Of a DNA stretch of 64,000 nt, positions 33,066 through 42,322 are shown one piece after another (within the stretch, counting starts at the first letter, position 1; every line of letters starts with the position of its first letter). The notes beneath the pieces are model-generated. The model ran no database searches. It saw only the letters and a program-made list of their open reading frames with translations, and was not told the origin of the DNA. Source of the DNA: Alphaproteobacteria bacterium. GTDB taxonomy: Bacteria > Pseudomonadota > Alphaproteobacteria > JAJFFI01. The translations under genes were made by a program, and so were the position numbers. The stretch is taken from the NCBI GenBank assembly GCA_030066595.1, contig JASJBI010000027.1, positions 1 to 64,000 of the forward strand. Direction: 5' to 3'.

Positions 33066-33905
33066 ATGCCCAGTCGACGGACTCTGTTTGCTGCCTTCGC
33101 CGCGGCGGGCCTCGCGATCGTGCTCGGCGCGCCCGTCTTGGCCGGCGACCGGTTCATCACGGTCGCCTCAACGACCTCGACCGTGAACTCCGGGCTGTTC
33201 GACGCCGTTCTGCCGGTCTTCGAAGCCAAGACCGGCATTCAGGTCCGCGTTCTGGCGCAGGGCACAGGGCAGGCAGTCCGCACCGCACGCAACGGCGATG
33301 CGGACGTGCTGTTCGTGCATCACAAAGCCTCGGAGGAGAGGTTCGTGGCTGACGGCTTCGGAGTGAAGCGCCACGCCGTCATGTACAACGACTTCGTGAT
33401 CGTCGGACCGCAGGCCGACCCGGCCGACATCCGCGGAGCCAAGGATGTCGCGGCGGCGCTCTCCAAGATCGCCCGCGCCGAAGCGGTTTTCACCTCCCGC
33501 GGCGACGACAGCGGCACGCACAAGAAGGAACGCGCCCTCTGGCGGAACGCTGGCTTCGACCCGACCGAGGCGAGCGGAAAGTGGTATCGGGAGACCGGCT
33601 CGGGCATGGGCGCGACCCTGAACACGGCGAGCGCCATGGACGCTTATGCGCTGACCGACCGGGGGACCTGGCTCAAGTTCGGGAACAAGGGATCCCTCGA
33701 GATCCTGGTCGAGGGCGACGCCCGTCTGTTCAACCCGTACGGCGTCATCCTGGTCAGTCCGCAGCGGCATTCGCACGTGAAGGCGAAGGATGGGCAGGCC
33801 TTCATCGACTGGCTGATCTCACCGGAGGGACAGGCCGCAATCGCCGCTTACAGGATCAAGGGACAGCAGGCCTTCTTCCCGAACGCGGCCGATCAGCGTT
33901 CGTGA
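33066..33905 (+). CDS. tupA: Tungstate/molybdate-type ABC substrate-binding protein
   Basis: A 279-residue periplasmic oxyanion-binding protein of the TupA family. The signal peptide is about 1-26 (MPSRRTLFAAFAAAGLAIVL...). The oxyanion-binding motif STTSTVNSGL follows at once, and DADVLFVHH, SRGDDSGTHKKE and YALTDRGTWL are typical of TupA. The partner permease and ATPase (TupB, TupC) are not next to it, so it must work with a remote transporter or has another role. ATG 33066 is the start; AGGAGA lies about 11 nt upstream. Confidence 0.83.
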   Translation: MPSRRTLFAAFAAAGLAIVLGAPVLAGDRFITVASTTSTVNSGLFDAVLPVFEAKTGIQVRVLAQGTGQAVRTARNGDADVLFVHHKASEERFVADGFGVKRHAVMYNDFVIVGPQADPADIRGAKDVAAALSKIARAEAVFTSRGDDSGTHKKERALWRNAGFDPTEASGKWYRETGSGMGATLNTASAMDAYALTDRGTWLKFGNKGSLEILVEGDARLFNPYGVILVSPQRHSHVKAKDGQAFIDWLISPEGQAAIAAYRIKGQQAFFPNAADQRS

Positions 33906-33943
33906 GCCGCATGCGGGCTTGGGACTGAGCGGGTCGGGAGTAC

Positions 33944-33977
33944 CGAGAAAAGAAAGGGCCGCCCCGGAGGGCGGCCC
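33944..33977 (-). terminator. Rho-independent terminator of glnA
   Basis: GGGCCGCC (33956-33963) pairs with GGCGGCCC (33970-33977). Read on the minus strand the hairpin is followed by TTTCTTTTCTC. It lies 30 bp beyond the glnA stop codon and could also serve tupA from the other side. Confidence 0.75.
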
Positions 33978-34006
33978 GACGCAGTTCGTGACGATGGGCG
34001 CCTAGG

Positions 34007-35413
34007 TCAGACGCTGTAGTACATGGCGAACTCGACCGGATGGGGAGTGTGCTCCATGTTGTGCACCTCCTCCATCTTGAGCTCGATGTAGCCGTCGATC
34101 AGATCGTCGGTGAACACGTCGCCCTTCTTGAGGAAGGCGCGATCCGCGTCCAGGCATTCGAGCGCCTGGCGCAGCGAGCCGCACACGGTGGGCACGCCCT
34201 CGAGCTCTTCCGGCGGCAGGTCGTAGAGGTCCTTGTCCATCGGGTCGCCCGGATGGATCTTGTTCTCGATGCCGTCCAGCCCGGCCATCAGCATGGACGA
34301 GAAGGTCAGGTAGGGGTTGCCCGCCGGGTCCGGGAAGCGGATCTCGACGCGCTTGCCCTTGGGGCTCGAGACGTGCGGGATGCGGCAGGCGGCCGAGCGG
34401 TTGCGCGCCGAGTAGGCCAGCAGCACCGGCGCCTCGAAGCCCGGGATCAGCCGCTTGTAGCTGTTGGTGGTCGAGTTGGAGAAGGCGTTGATCGCCTTGG
34501 CGTGCTTGATGATTCCGCCGATGTAGTGCAGCGCGGTCTCCGACAGGTCGGCATAGCCCGAGCCCGCGAACAGCGGCTGCTCGTCCTTCCAGATGGACTG
34601 GTGGGTGTGCATGCCCGAGCCGTTGTCCTCGAGCACCGGCTTGGGCATGAAGGTGGCGGTCTTGCCGTAGTCGTGCGCGACCATGGCGACCACCCATTTG
34701 TAGACCTGCATGGCGTCCGCCTGGCGCAGCAGGGTGGTGAACTTCAGACCCAGCTCGTGCTGCGACGGCGCCACCTCGTGATGGTGCTTCTCCATCTCGA
34801 GACCCATCTTGGTCATCTCGGTGACCATGGCCGCGCGAAGGTCCGAGCCGCTGTCGACCGGTGGGACCGGGAAGTAGCCGCCCTTGACCGAGGGCCGGTG
34901 GCCGATGTTGCCGCCTTCCAGCTCGGCGCCGCTGACCGTCGGGCTCTCGGCCGAGTAAAGCTCGTAGAAGGTGCGGTCCATCGAGACCTGGAACTTCACG
35001 TCGTCGAACACGAAGAACTCGGCCTCGGGGCCGAAGAACGCCTGGTCGCCGATACCGCTCGCCTTGAGATAGGCCTCCGCCTTCTCGGCCGTGGCCCGCG
35101 GGCAGCGCACATAGGGCTGGCCGGTCGAGGGCTCGTGCACGGTGCAGAACAGAATCAAGGACGGCTGGGCCGAGAACGGATCCATCACCGCGCTCTCCGC
35201 GTCCGGGATCAGCGCCATGTCGGATTCGTGAATGCCCTTCCAACCGGCGATCGACGAGCCGTCGAACATGATGCCGTCGGTGAACGTGTCTTCCGAGATG
35301 GTCGACACATGCTGCGCGGTGTGCTGCCACTTGCCGCGCGGGTCGGTGAAGCGGAAATCGACGTACTGGACGTCGTTCTCCTTGATCATCTCCAGAACTC
35401 TTTGTGCAGACAT
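34007..35413 (-). CDS. glnA: Glutamine synthetase type I
   Basis: A 468-residue glutamine synthetase making glutamine from glutamate, ammonia and ATP in the cytosol, as a dodecamer. Family blocks: FDGSSIAGWKGIHESDM, EAEFFVFDD, NGSGMHTHQS and RSAACRIPHVSSPKGKR. The C-terminal ELKMEEVHNMEHTPHPVEF includes the adenylylation-tyrosine region; the tyrosine is in GDVFTDDLIDGYIELK in the usual place (NLYDLPPEE is replaced by DLYDLPPEE). ATG 35413 gives the normal length. It is downstream of glnB in the classic alphaproteobacterial pair, so it is probably controlled by nitrogen. Confidence 0.93.
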   Translation of the reverse strand: MSAQRVLEMIKENDVQYVDFRFTDPRGKWQHTAQHVSTISEDTFTDGIMFDGSSIAGWKGIHESDMALIPDAESAVMDPFSAQPSLILFCTVHEPSTGQPYVRCPRATAEKAEAYLKASGIGDQAFFGPEAEFFVFDDVKFQVSMDRTFYELYSAESPTVSGAELEGGNIGHRPSVKGGYFPVPPVDSGSDLRAAMVTEMTKMGLEMEKHHHEVAPSQHELGLKFTTLLRQADAMQVYKWVVAMVAHDYGKTATFMPKPVLEDNGSGMHTHQSIWKDEQPLFAGSGYADLSETALHYIGGIIKHAKAINAFSNSTTNSYKRLIPGFEAPVLLAYSARNRSAACRIPHVSSPKGKRVEIRFPDPAGNPYLTFSSMLMAGLDGIENKIHPGDPMDKDLYDLPPEELEGVPTVCGSLRQALECLDADRAFLKKGDVFTDDLIDGYIELKMEEVHNMEHTPHPVEFAMYYSV

Positions 35414-35645
35414 CGCTTTAATTCCCTGTCTTAAGTTGCTGCATTGACATAAAAAATAGCGAGCCGCCACCGGGCATCCCACCGGAGCGGGGCGCCTTTC
35501 GGGCGGATCGGATCAGGGGGCCCGCCCGGATCCGGGCGTGGCACCGCCAAGGAGTTTCGCGGAGCCAAATCGCGCCGCGCCGCTCCCGTCTCATGGTTTC
35601 CGTGTGCCCTCCCTCTCGACTGTCTCCCGCCGCCCGACCGCTCGG

Positions 35646-36050
<405 letters not shown>

Positions 36051-36083
36051 TCATTCGGCAGGGGCCCTCCGCCCCGATCGCCA

Positions 36084-36099
36084 AGCACGCGCCGTGCCA
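36084..36099 (-). promoter_or_regulatory. Sigma-54 promoter of glnB-glnA
   Basis: The minus strand reads TGGCACGGCGCGTGCT from 36099 to 36084, against the consensus TGGCACG-N4-TTGCW; only one base of the -12 differs. Transcription would begin near 36074, about 90 nt before glnB. NtrC-activated sigma-54 control of glnBA is well known in this class. No clear NtrC site was found just upstream. Confidence 0.6.
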
Positions 36100-36208
36100 A
36101 GTCCTGTGGGCGGCCAAAGCGCGTGTCTTCCGGCGCTCTTCCGGGACCATAACCGTAGTGGCTGCGATTCTCTGCTCAAATCGTAGGCAAATGACCGATT
36201 CATGAGCA

Positions 36209-37372
36209 TCATAGACAGGCCTTGATGCGTCGGATAGCGGCGCGAATGTTCTCCGTGGAGTTGGCGTAGGAAAAGCGCAGATAGCCCTCGCCAAAGGCGC
36301 CGAAGCTGGTGCCGGCGATGACCGCCACACCGGCCTGCGTCAGCAGTTTGTCCTGCAGCGCGCGGGCGTCCATGCCGGTGCCCTCGATGTTCGGGAAGGC
36401 GTAGAAGGCGCCGCCAGGCTCCACGCAGCGGAAGCCCTCGATCTGGTTCAGTTCCGGAACGATCACCCGCCGCCGCGTGTCGAACGCGCGGACCATTTCG
36501 TCCACCATGTCCTGCGGCCCCTCCAGCGCCGCGATCCCGGCCCACTGGGTCGCGGCGTTGACGCAGGAGTGGCAGTTGATGGCCAGCCGCTCGGCGTGAT
36601 CGATCAGATCCCTGGGCCAGACCGAATAGCCCAGACGCCAGCCGGTCATGGCATAGGTCTTGGACCAGCCGTCCAAGAGGATCAGCCGGTCGCGCAGCCC
36701 GGGATAGCCCAGCAGGCTGACATGCTCGCGGCCGTCATAGAGCATCCGGGCATAGATCTCGTCCGACAACACGACGGCGTCCGGATACCGCTCGAGCCCG
36801 GCGACCAGCGCGTCATACTGCTCGCGCGGCACCACGCCGCCGGTCGGATTTGCCGGGCTGTTCAATATGATAAGACGCGTTCTTTCCGTGACGCGTGAAA
36901 GAACTTCCTCGGCCTCAAAGGAGAAGCCGGTCTCTTCGTGCAAGGGGATCGGCACCGGCTTGGCGCCGGAGAAGCGGATCACCGACTCGTAGATCGGAAA
37001 GCCGGGATTGGGGTGCAGGATCTCCACGCCGGCCTGTCCGAACATCAGGATCGCGAAGAACATGGTGACCTTGCCGCCGGGTACGATCAGCACCTGGTCC
37101 GGGTCGATCTCGACCTTGCGGTACTTGGCGATGTCCGCCGCGACCGCCGCGCGCAGCTCTGGAATGCCGCGCGCCGGGGTATAGCCGTGGTGCCCGTCTC
37201 TGAGCGCCTTGGCCGCGGCCTCGACGATATGGGGCGGGGTTTTGAAGTCCGGCTGGCCGATGCCGAGATTGATGATGTCCTGGCCCTGGGCCGCGAGCGC
37301 GTTGGCGCGCGCCAGCACCTCGAAAGCGGTCTCGGTGCCCAGATCGGACATGCGGTCGGCGAGATGTGGCAT
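36209..37372 (-). CDS. Aminotransferase class I (aspartate/aromatic-type)
   Basis: A 387-residue fold-type I PLP aminotransferase. The N-terminal block ILNLGIGQPDFKTPPHIVEA-like sequence reads INLGIGQPDFKTPPHI; SPANPTGG, VLSDEIYARM and the PLP lysine in DGWSKTYAMTGWRLGY follow; RFSYANSTENI holds the substrate-carboxylate Arg. It transfers an amino group between amino acids and 2-oxo acids. The substrate is uncertain. The gene is upstream of glnB on the same strand but is separated by the sigma-54 promoter. Confidence 0.83.
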   Translation of the reverse strand: MPHLADRMSDLGTETAFEVLARANALAAQGQDIINLGIGQPDFKTPPHIVEAAAKALRDGHHGYTPARGIPELRAAVAADIAKYRKVEIDPDQVLIVPGGKVTMFFAILMFGQAGVEILHPNPGFPIYESVIRFSGAKPVPIPLHEETGFSFEAEEVLSRVTERTRLIILNSPANPTGGVVPREQYDALVAGLERYPDAVVLSDEIYARMLYDGREHVSLLGYPGLRDRLILLDGWSKTYAMTGWRLGYSVWPRDLIDHAERLAINCHSCVNAATQWAGIAALEGPQDMVDEMVRAFDTRRRVIVPELNQIEGFRCVEPGGAFYAFPNIEGTGMDARALQDKLLTQAGVAVIAGTSFGAFGEGYLRFSYANSTENIRAAIRRIKACL

Positions 37373-37462
37373 CGCGGGCGCGCGGCGTTGCGGGCGGAGG
37401 CGGGACTATGCCCGAGGACGCCCGCTGCCGCCAGCGCTACGCGCGAATGGGCTGCTCTTTGT

Positions 37463-38404
37463 CTAACAGGCGGCCGGGCCGGGCCCGCGCTTGAGCGTGA
37501 TCAGCGCCACTTCGCCGGGGCAGTTGACGCGCAAGGGCAGCACCGTGGCGCCCGTGCCCCGATTGGTGTAGCCGAGCATGTCGCCATGCCGCCAGAGGCC
37601 CGAGACCAGCTCCCGGTGGCGCTTGAGCCCGGTGATCAGCGGCCGGCCGCCGGGCAGGCAGATCTGCCCCCCATGGGTGTGCCCGGTGAGATAGAGATTG
37701 TGCCGGGCGGCCGCGCGGTCGGCGATCTCGGGCGAGTGCACGAGCGCGATGCCGAACCCGTCCGGGGCGGTGTCCAAGGTGACGTGCGCCGCCTCGGTGT
37801 GGAACTTGTGCACGTCGTCGAGGCCCGTGACGTGGATCTGTTGGCCGCCCCGGGTCAGGTGAACCACCTCGTTGCACAGCATGCGGACGCCCAGGGCTTC
37901 CAGGGGATCGACCATGGCGGCGCTGTCGTGATTGCCGAGGATGCCGATCATGCCGTCGATGGCCCGGACGTGACCCAGCACATAGCCGACCCGCTCGACC
38001 ACGGGCGCGACCGGGGCGTGCACGCTGTCCCGGATGTCACCGGTCAGCACGCAAAGATCCGCCTCGGTCCCCGCGATCGCGGCGGCCGTGGCTTCGGCGG
38101 TGCCGTCCAGATGATCGACGTGCAGGTCGGTCAGATGCAGGATGCGGTAGCCGTCGAAGGCCGCCGGGAGATCGGGGAAGATGAATGTGAGGCGGGTCAG
38201 GTCGAGCGCAACGGCCCGGGCGGCGAAATACCCGTGCAGGGCCGACGCGCGAAAGGCGCGCATGGCGGCCCGCACCACCGTTGAGACCGGGTTCGGGACC
38301 CCGCGCCGCACGGCGAGCTCGGCCTCGATGGCCTCGCGCCGGATGCGCCAGACGGCGCGCCGTGCCGCGCGTTCCTCGAAATCCCGGAGAAAGCCGTCGT
38401 CCAT
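37463..38404 (-). CDS. Calcineurin-like metallophosphoesterase
   Basis: A 313-residue phosphoesterase. The dinuclear-metal motifs are all there: LTDLHVDH (D-x-H), LTGDI (GD), GILGNHDS (GNHD/E), VHSPEI and LTGHTHGGQI (GHTHGG). The N-terminal about 90 residues are basic and helical with no clear transmembrane helix. It resembles YkuE/YaeI-like phosphodiesterases acting on lipid-linked or nucleotide substrates. ATG 38404 is preferred to the upstream extension to 38524. It is divergent from the following aminotransferase. Confidence 0.8.
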   Translation of the reverse strand: MDDGFLRDFEERAARRAVWRIRREAIEAELAVRRGVPNPVSTVVRAAMRAFRASALHGYFAARAVALDLTRLTFIFPDLPAAFDGYRILHLTDLHVDHLDGTAEATAAAIAGTEADLCVLTGDIRDSVHAPVAPVVERVGYVLGHVRAIDGMIGILGNHDSAAMVDPLEALGVRMLCNEVVHLTRGGQQIHVTGLDDVHKFHTEAAHVTLDTAPDGFGIALVHSPEIADRAAARHNLYLTGHTHGGQICLPGGRPLITGLKRHRELVSGLWRHGDMLGYTNRGTGATVLPLRVNCPGEVALITLKRGPGPAAC

Positions 38405-38599
38405 GTGGTTGCCCGGATCGCCCTTGTGCCGGTCTGCCGTCCCCGTTCCGAAGGCCGGCCCGCCATCGCGGCAGAGTGGCCAGCATTGGTGAATAATAGC
38501 TAAAACCGCCGCTGCAAAGCTCAACTTGTCCGCTACAGTATGCTATGGCCGGGCGCCTGGGACAGGGGCTCGCACACAGGGAAACGGACGTCGCATCGG

Positions 38600-39760
38600 A
38601 TGAAAGCCGCAAACGCCATCCTGTCGAGCTACGGCACCACCGTGTTCGAGGTCATGTCGCGCCTGGCCATCGAGCACGGCTCCATCAATCTGGGCCAGGG
38701 CTTCCCCGACGACAACGGACCGGACGACGTGCGCGGGATCGCGGAACAGGCCCTGGAGGCCGGCCCCAACCAATACCCGCCGATGATGGGCATCCCCGAG
38801 CTGCGCCAGGCGGTGGCCGCCCACAACGCGCGCTTCTACGGCCTCGACGTGGACTGGCAGCGCGAGGTGCTGGTCACCTCGGGCGCGACCGAGGCCCTGG
38901 CCGCCTGCCTGTTCGGGCTGATCGAGCCCGGCGACGAGGTGGTGCTGATCGAGCCCCTTTACGATTGCTACCTGCCGATCGTGCGCCGCGCCGGGGGCGT
39001 GCCCAAGCTGGTCCGGGTCGAGCCGCCGGACTGGCGCCTGTCGCGCGCGGCGCTGGAGGACGCCTTCACCGAACGCACCAAGCTCTTGCTGCTGAACAGT
39101 CCGATGAACCCGGCGGCCAAGGTGTTCGACCGGGACGAGCTGGCCATGCTGGCGGCGCTCTTGGACGCCCACGACGCCTATGCGGTGTGCGACGAGGTCT
39201 ATGAGCATCTGGTCTTCGACGGCCGCGGGCACGTTCCGCTGATGACGCTCCCGGGCATGCGCGACCGCTGCGTGCGCATCGGCTCGGCGGGCAAGACTTT
39301 CTCCCTGACCGGCTGGAAGGTGGGCTACGTCACGGCCGCGCCGGACCTCTTGCAGCCGATCGCCAAGTGCCACCAGTTCCTGGTGTTCACGACGCCGCCC
39401 AACCTGCAGAAGGCGGTCGCCTTCGGCCTGGCCAAGGACGATGCCTACTTCGAAGGGTTCACGGCCGACATGCAGGCCAAGCGGGACCGGTTCGGGGCCG
39501 GGCTCGCGGAGATTGGTTTCGACGTTCTGGACTGCCAGGGCACGTACTTCATCACCGCCGACTTCCGGCCCTTGGGCTTCAACGGCGACGACGAGGACTT
39601 CTGCCGCCACATCACCACCGAGGCCAAGGTGACGGCGGTGCCGATGAGCGCCTTCTATCAGGCCGACCCGCCGCGCCACTTCGCACGCTTCGCTTTCTGC
39701 AAGCAGCCGGCGGTGCTGGACGATGCGCTCGGCCGCCTGGCGCGGCATTTCGACCGTTAA
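38600..39760 (+). CDS. Aminotransferase (kynurenine/methionine aminotransferase-like)
   Basis: A 386-residue fold-type I PLP enzyme. INLGQGFPDDNGPDDVR at the N-terminus, NQYPPMMGIPELRQAV, DEVYEHLVFDG and the PLP lysine in SAGKTFSLTGWKVGYV resemble the YbdL/kynurenine-oxoglutarate aminotransferase group, which uses methionine, aromatic residues or kynurenine. The ATG at 38600 starts the protein directly with the family N-terminus. A methionine-salvage role is possible, given the sulfur genes nearby. Confidence 0.82.
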   Translation: MKAANAILSSYGTTVFEVMSRLAIEHGSINLGQGFPDDNGPDDVRGIAEQALEAGPNQYPPMMGIPELRQAVAAHNARFYGLDVDWQREVLVTSGATEALAACLFGLIEPGDEVVLIEPLYDCYLPIVRRAGGVPKLVRVEPPDWRLSRAALEDAFTERTKLLLLNSPMNPAAKVFDRDELAMLAALLDAHDAYAVCDEVYEHLVFDGRGHVPLMTLPGMRDRCVRIGSAGKTFSLTGWKVGYVTAAPDLLQPIAKCHQFLVFTTPPNLQKAVAFGLAKDDAYFEGFTADMQAKRDRFGAGLAEIGFDVLDCQGTYFITADFRPLGFNGDDEDFCRHITTEAKVTAVPMSAFYQADPPRHFARFAFCKQPAVLDDALGRLARHFDR

Positions 39761-39795
39761 GCACGTGTCGGGCGCGTGGCCGGGCGAGGGGGCGC

Positions 39796-39824
39796 TTGAC
39801 CCTTCGGCCTCCTTGGGTTTACAC
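39796..39824 (+). promoter_or_regulatory. Candidate promoter of tRNA-His
   Basis: TTGACC (39796-39801) is followed after 17 bp by TTACAC (39819-39824), with the tRNA beginning about 27 bp downstream of the -10. Spacing and position are right for a stable-RNA promoter. Confidence 0.5.
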
Positions 39825-39850
39825 CACGGCACCCCATATCAGGTCTTGCG

Positions 39851-39927
39851 GCGGGTGTAGCTCAGTTGGTTAGAGCACCAGATTGTGGATCTGGGGGTCG
39901 TGGGTTCAAATCCCATCACTCGCCCCA
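39851..39927 (+). tRNA. tRNA-His (anticodon GTG)
   Basis: A complete cloverleaf: acceptor GCGGGTG pairs with CACTCGC, the D arm is GCTCAGTTGGTTAGAGC, the anticodon arm carries TTGTGGA with anticodon GTG, and the T arm is GTGGGTTCAAATCCCAT. The discriminator is C with an encoded CCA (39925-39927), and the base before it (39850) is G, matching the extra G-1 of tRNA-His. A promoter precedes it and a terminator follows. Confidence 0.95.
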
Positions 39928-39936
39928 TTTTCATGC

Positions 39937-39975
39937 GAGCCGGCCGTCTAGAGACAAGGCCGGCTCATTTCGTTT
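39937..39975 (+). terminator. Rho-independent terminator after tRNA-His
   Basis: GAGCCGGCC (39937-39945) and GGCCGGCTC (39958-39966) form a perfect 9-bp stem followed by ATTTCGTTT. The right arm overlaps the stop codon of the convergent glucokinase gene. Confidence 0.7.
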
Positions 39976-40933
39976 GCGCCAGCGCCCGCAGGCCGACCAG
40001 TGCCGGGTCGGGATGGGTCACGACATAGGTCGGGATGGCGGCGAGATAGTCGCGGAACCGACCCTTGTCCTCGAAGCGCGCCCGGAAGCGGGAGCGGGCG
40101 AAGGCGTCCGCCACGTCCGGCACGATGCCGCCCGACACGTACACGCCGCCATGCGCGCCGAATGCCAGCGCCATGTCTCCGGCTACCGTGCCCAGCATGG
40201 CGCAAAAGGTCTCGAGGGTCTCGACGCACAGGGAACAGGCGCCGGCGAGCGCCCGCGCGGTGATCTCTTCCGGGGTCTGCGCCGAAGGCTCCCGGCCGTC
40301 GAGCGCGCCGATGGCGCGCTGAAGATGGACCAGACCGTCGCCCGAGAGCACCCGCTCGGCCGAGACGTGATCGAACCAGACGCGCAAGAGCGCTAGCAGC
40401 TCCGCCTCGCGGGCGCTGCGCGCGGGCAGGGTGACGTGGCCGCCTTCGCCGGTGATCACCGTGGAGCCCTTTTCTCCGGGGATCGCCGCGGCGACGCCGA
40501 GACCGGTTCCCGGACCGAGCACCACTTTCGGGGCGCCGGCCCGGGGCCGGCCGTCACCGAGCTTCCGCACGTCGCGGCCGCCGTAGTGCGCCAGCGCGTG
40601 CGCCTGGGCCGCGAAGTCGTTGATCAGCGTGACGCCGTCCAGGCCGAGGGCGGACTCCAATCGGCCGGCCTCGATGGTCCAGGCGCCGTTGGTGAGCGCT
40701 GCGCGCCGGGCCGCGACCGGACCGGCCACCGCCAGGATCGCCCGGCGCGGCATGCGCCCGTTGTTTAGTTCAGCAACGGCGGAGCGGATGGCCGGGACCG
40801 GGCCCTTGAAGTCCGCAACCTCACGCCGCGCCACCCGGCCGCTTTGCCTCGGCGCGTCCTTTGACCAGAGCGCGAAGCGGGCGTTGGTGCCGCCGATATC
40901 CCCCAACAGACAGATGCTCGGGCGTCGCCCCAT
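39965..40933 (-). CDS. glk: Glucokinase
   Basis: A 322-residue glucokinase of the bacterial ROK-independent type, phosphorylating glucose to glucose-6-phosphate. The N-terminal ATP-binding motif is LLGDIGGTNARFAL, and LINDFAAQAHAL, GPGTGLGVA and GEGGHVTLPA are family blocks. It is the last gene of the trehalose operon, starting 3 bp after otsA. It recycles glucose set free by the GH65 phosphorylase or GH15 enzyme encoded upstream. Confidence 0.87.
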   Translation of the reverse strand: MGRRPSICLLGDIGGTNARFALWSKDAPRQSGRVARREVADFKGPVPAIRSAVAELNNGRMPRRAILAVAGPVAARRAALTNGAWTIEAGRLESALGLDGVTLINDFAAQAHALAHYGGRDVRKLGDGRPRAGAPKVVLGPGTGLGVAAAIPGEKGSTVITGEGGHVTLPARSAREAELLALLRVWFDHVSAERVLSGDGLVHLQRAIGALDGREPSAQTPEEITARALAGACSLCVETLETFCAMLGTVAGDMALAFGAHGGVYVSGGIVPDVADAFARSRFRARFEDKGRFRDYLAAIPTYVVTHPDPALVGLRALAQTK

Positions 40934-40936
40934 ATC

Positions 40937-42322
40937 TCATGCGGCCACGGCCACGTCCGCCAGCGCGTCGAGATAGCGCTGCTGCCACGCCACCACGTCG
41001 TTCTTGCGGACCTGCTGATACATCGACGACCAGCGTTCGCGCCGTTCCTCGAGCGGGATCGTCAATGCCTGGTGCAGCGCATCGGCGATGGCCTCGGCGT
41101 TGTAGGGGTTGACGATGATGGCACCCTCCAGCTCGCGGGCCGCGCCGGCAAAGCGGGACAGCACCAGCACGCCCGGATCCTGGGGGTTCTGCGCCGCGAC
41201 ATATTCCTTGGCCACCAGGTTCATACCGTCGCGCAGCGGGGTGACCAGCCCGATGCTGCTGATCCGGAAGAAGCCCGCCAGCGCCTGGCGTCCGTATCCC
41301 CGATTGAGATAGCGGATCGGCACCCAGTCGAATTCGGCATAGCGGCCGTTCACATGTCCGGCCGTGGTCTCGAGCTGTTGCCGGATCTCCATGTATTCCG
41401 GGACGTCCTCCCGCGAGGGCGGCGCGATCTGCAACAGGACGACGTGGCCCCGGTGTTCGGGATAGCTGTCGAGCAGTTGTTCGAAGGCTTGGAAACGCTC
41501 GACCAGACCCTTGGAATAGTCGAGACGGTCGACGCCGACCGCGAGCTGGCGGCCCCGCAGGCTGTCCAACATGCGCTTGGTCTGGCGCGAGTGCTGTGAC
41601 TTGCGGGCGTAGTCCGCGATCCGGTCCGCGTCGATCCCGATCGGGAAGGCCTCCGCCCGCAGGTTCCTGTTGAAGGCGCTGACGTTGCCGTCATGGTCGG
41701 CGCGCCCGCCCGCCTCGCGCATGATGTACTGCCGGAAGGCGTAGAGGTCGTCCTTGGTCTGAAAGCCGACCTGATCATAGGCGCAGAGCGCGCGCACGAT
41801 GGCGCTGTGATTGGGCAGCGCCAACAAGACTTCGAGCGCCGGCCAGGGGATATGGAGAAAGAAGCCGATCCTGTGCTTGCAGCCCTTTGCCCGCAGCAGT
41901 TCGGCCAGCGGGATGAGGTGGTAGTCGTGCACCCAGATGACGTCGTCCGGCTTCAGCAAGGCGACGAGGGTGTTGGCGAACAGGTCGTTGACCTCGAAAT
42001 AGCTCGCCATGTTCCGCCGGTTGAACTCGGTCAGGTCCATCCGATAGTGAAACAGGGGCCAAAGGGTGCGGTTGGCAAAACCGTTGTAATACTGCTCGTA
42101 TTCCTCCTGGGTGAGGTCGATGGTCGCATAGGTGATCTTGCCGGCCTTCGCGATCTTGGGCTGGTGCTCCCGATCCTCGACCACATTGCCGCTCCAGCCG
42201 AACCACACGCCGCCGCGATCGCGCATCGCGGCGTGGACGGCTACGGCCAGTCCTCCGGCCGCCGCCGTGCCGGCCTTGCTCGGGGTGGGGACGCGGTTCG
42301 AAACGATGACGAGCCGCTTCAC
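40937..42322 (-). CDS. otsA: Trehalose-6-phosphate synthase
   Basis: A 461-residue GT20 enzyme that joins UDP-glucose (or another NDP-glucose) and glucose-6-phosphate to trehalose-6-phosphate. VSNRVPTPSKAGTAAAGGLA is the N-terminal sugar-phosphate-binding block; VWVHDYHLIPLAELLRA, GFFLHIPWPALE and PLRDGMNLVAKEYVAAQ are the GT20 hallmarks. The length matches OtsA (about 470). Its start overlaps the GH15 gene by 4 nt. The product is dephosphorylated by the OtsB half of the fused protein in the same operon. Confidence 0.9.
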   Translation of the reverse strand: MKRLVIVSNRVPTPSKAGTAAAGGLAVAVHAAMRDRGGVWFGWSGNVVEDREHQPKIAKAGKITYATIDLTQEEYEQYYNGFANRTLWPLFHYRMDLTEFNRRNMASYFEVNDLFANTLVALLKPDDVIWVHDYHLIPLAELLRAKGCKHRIGFFLHIPWPALEVLLALPNHSAIVRALCAYDQVGFQTKDDLYAFRQYIMREAGGRADHDGNVSAFNRNLRAEAFPIGIDADRIADYARKSQHSRQTKRMLDSLRGRQLAVGVDRLDYSKGLVERFQAFEQLLDSYPEHRGHVVLLQIAPPSREDVPEYMEIRQQLETTAGHVNGRYAEFDWVPIRYLNRGYGRQALAGFFRISSIGLVTPLRDGMNLVAKEYVAAQNPQDPGVLVLSRFAGAARELEGAIIVNPYNAEAIADALHQALTIPLEERRERWSSMYQQVRKNDVVAWQQRYLDALADVAVAA

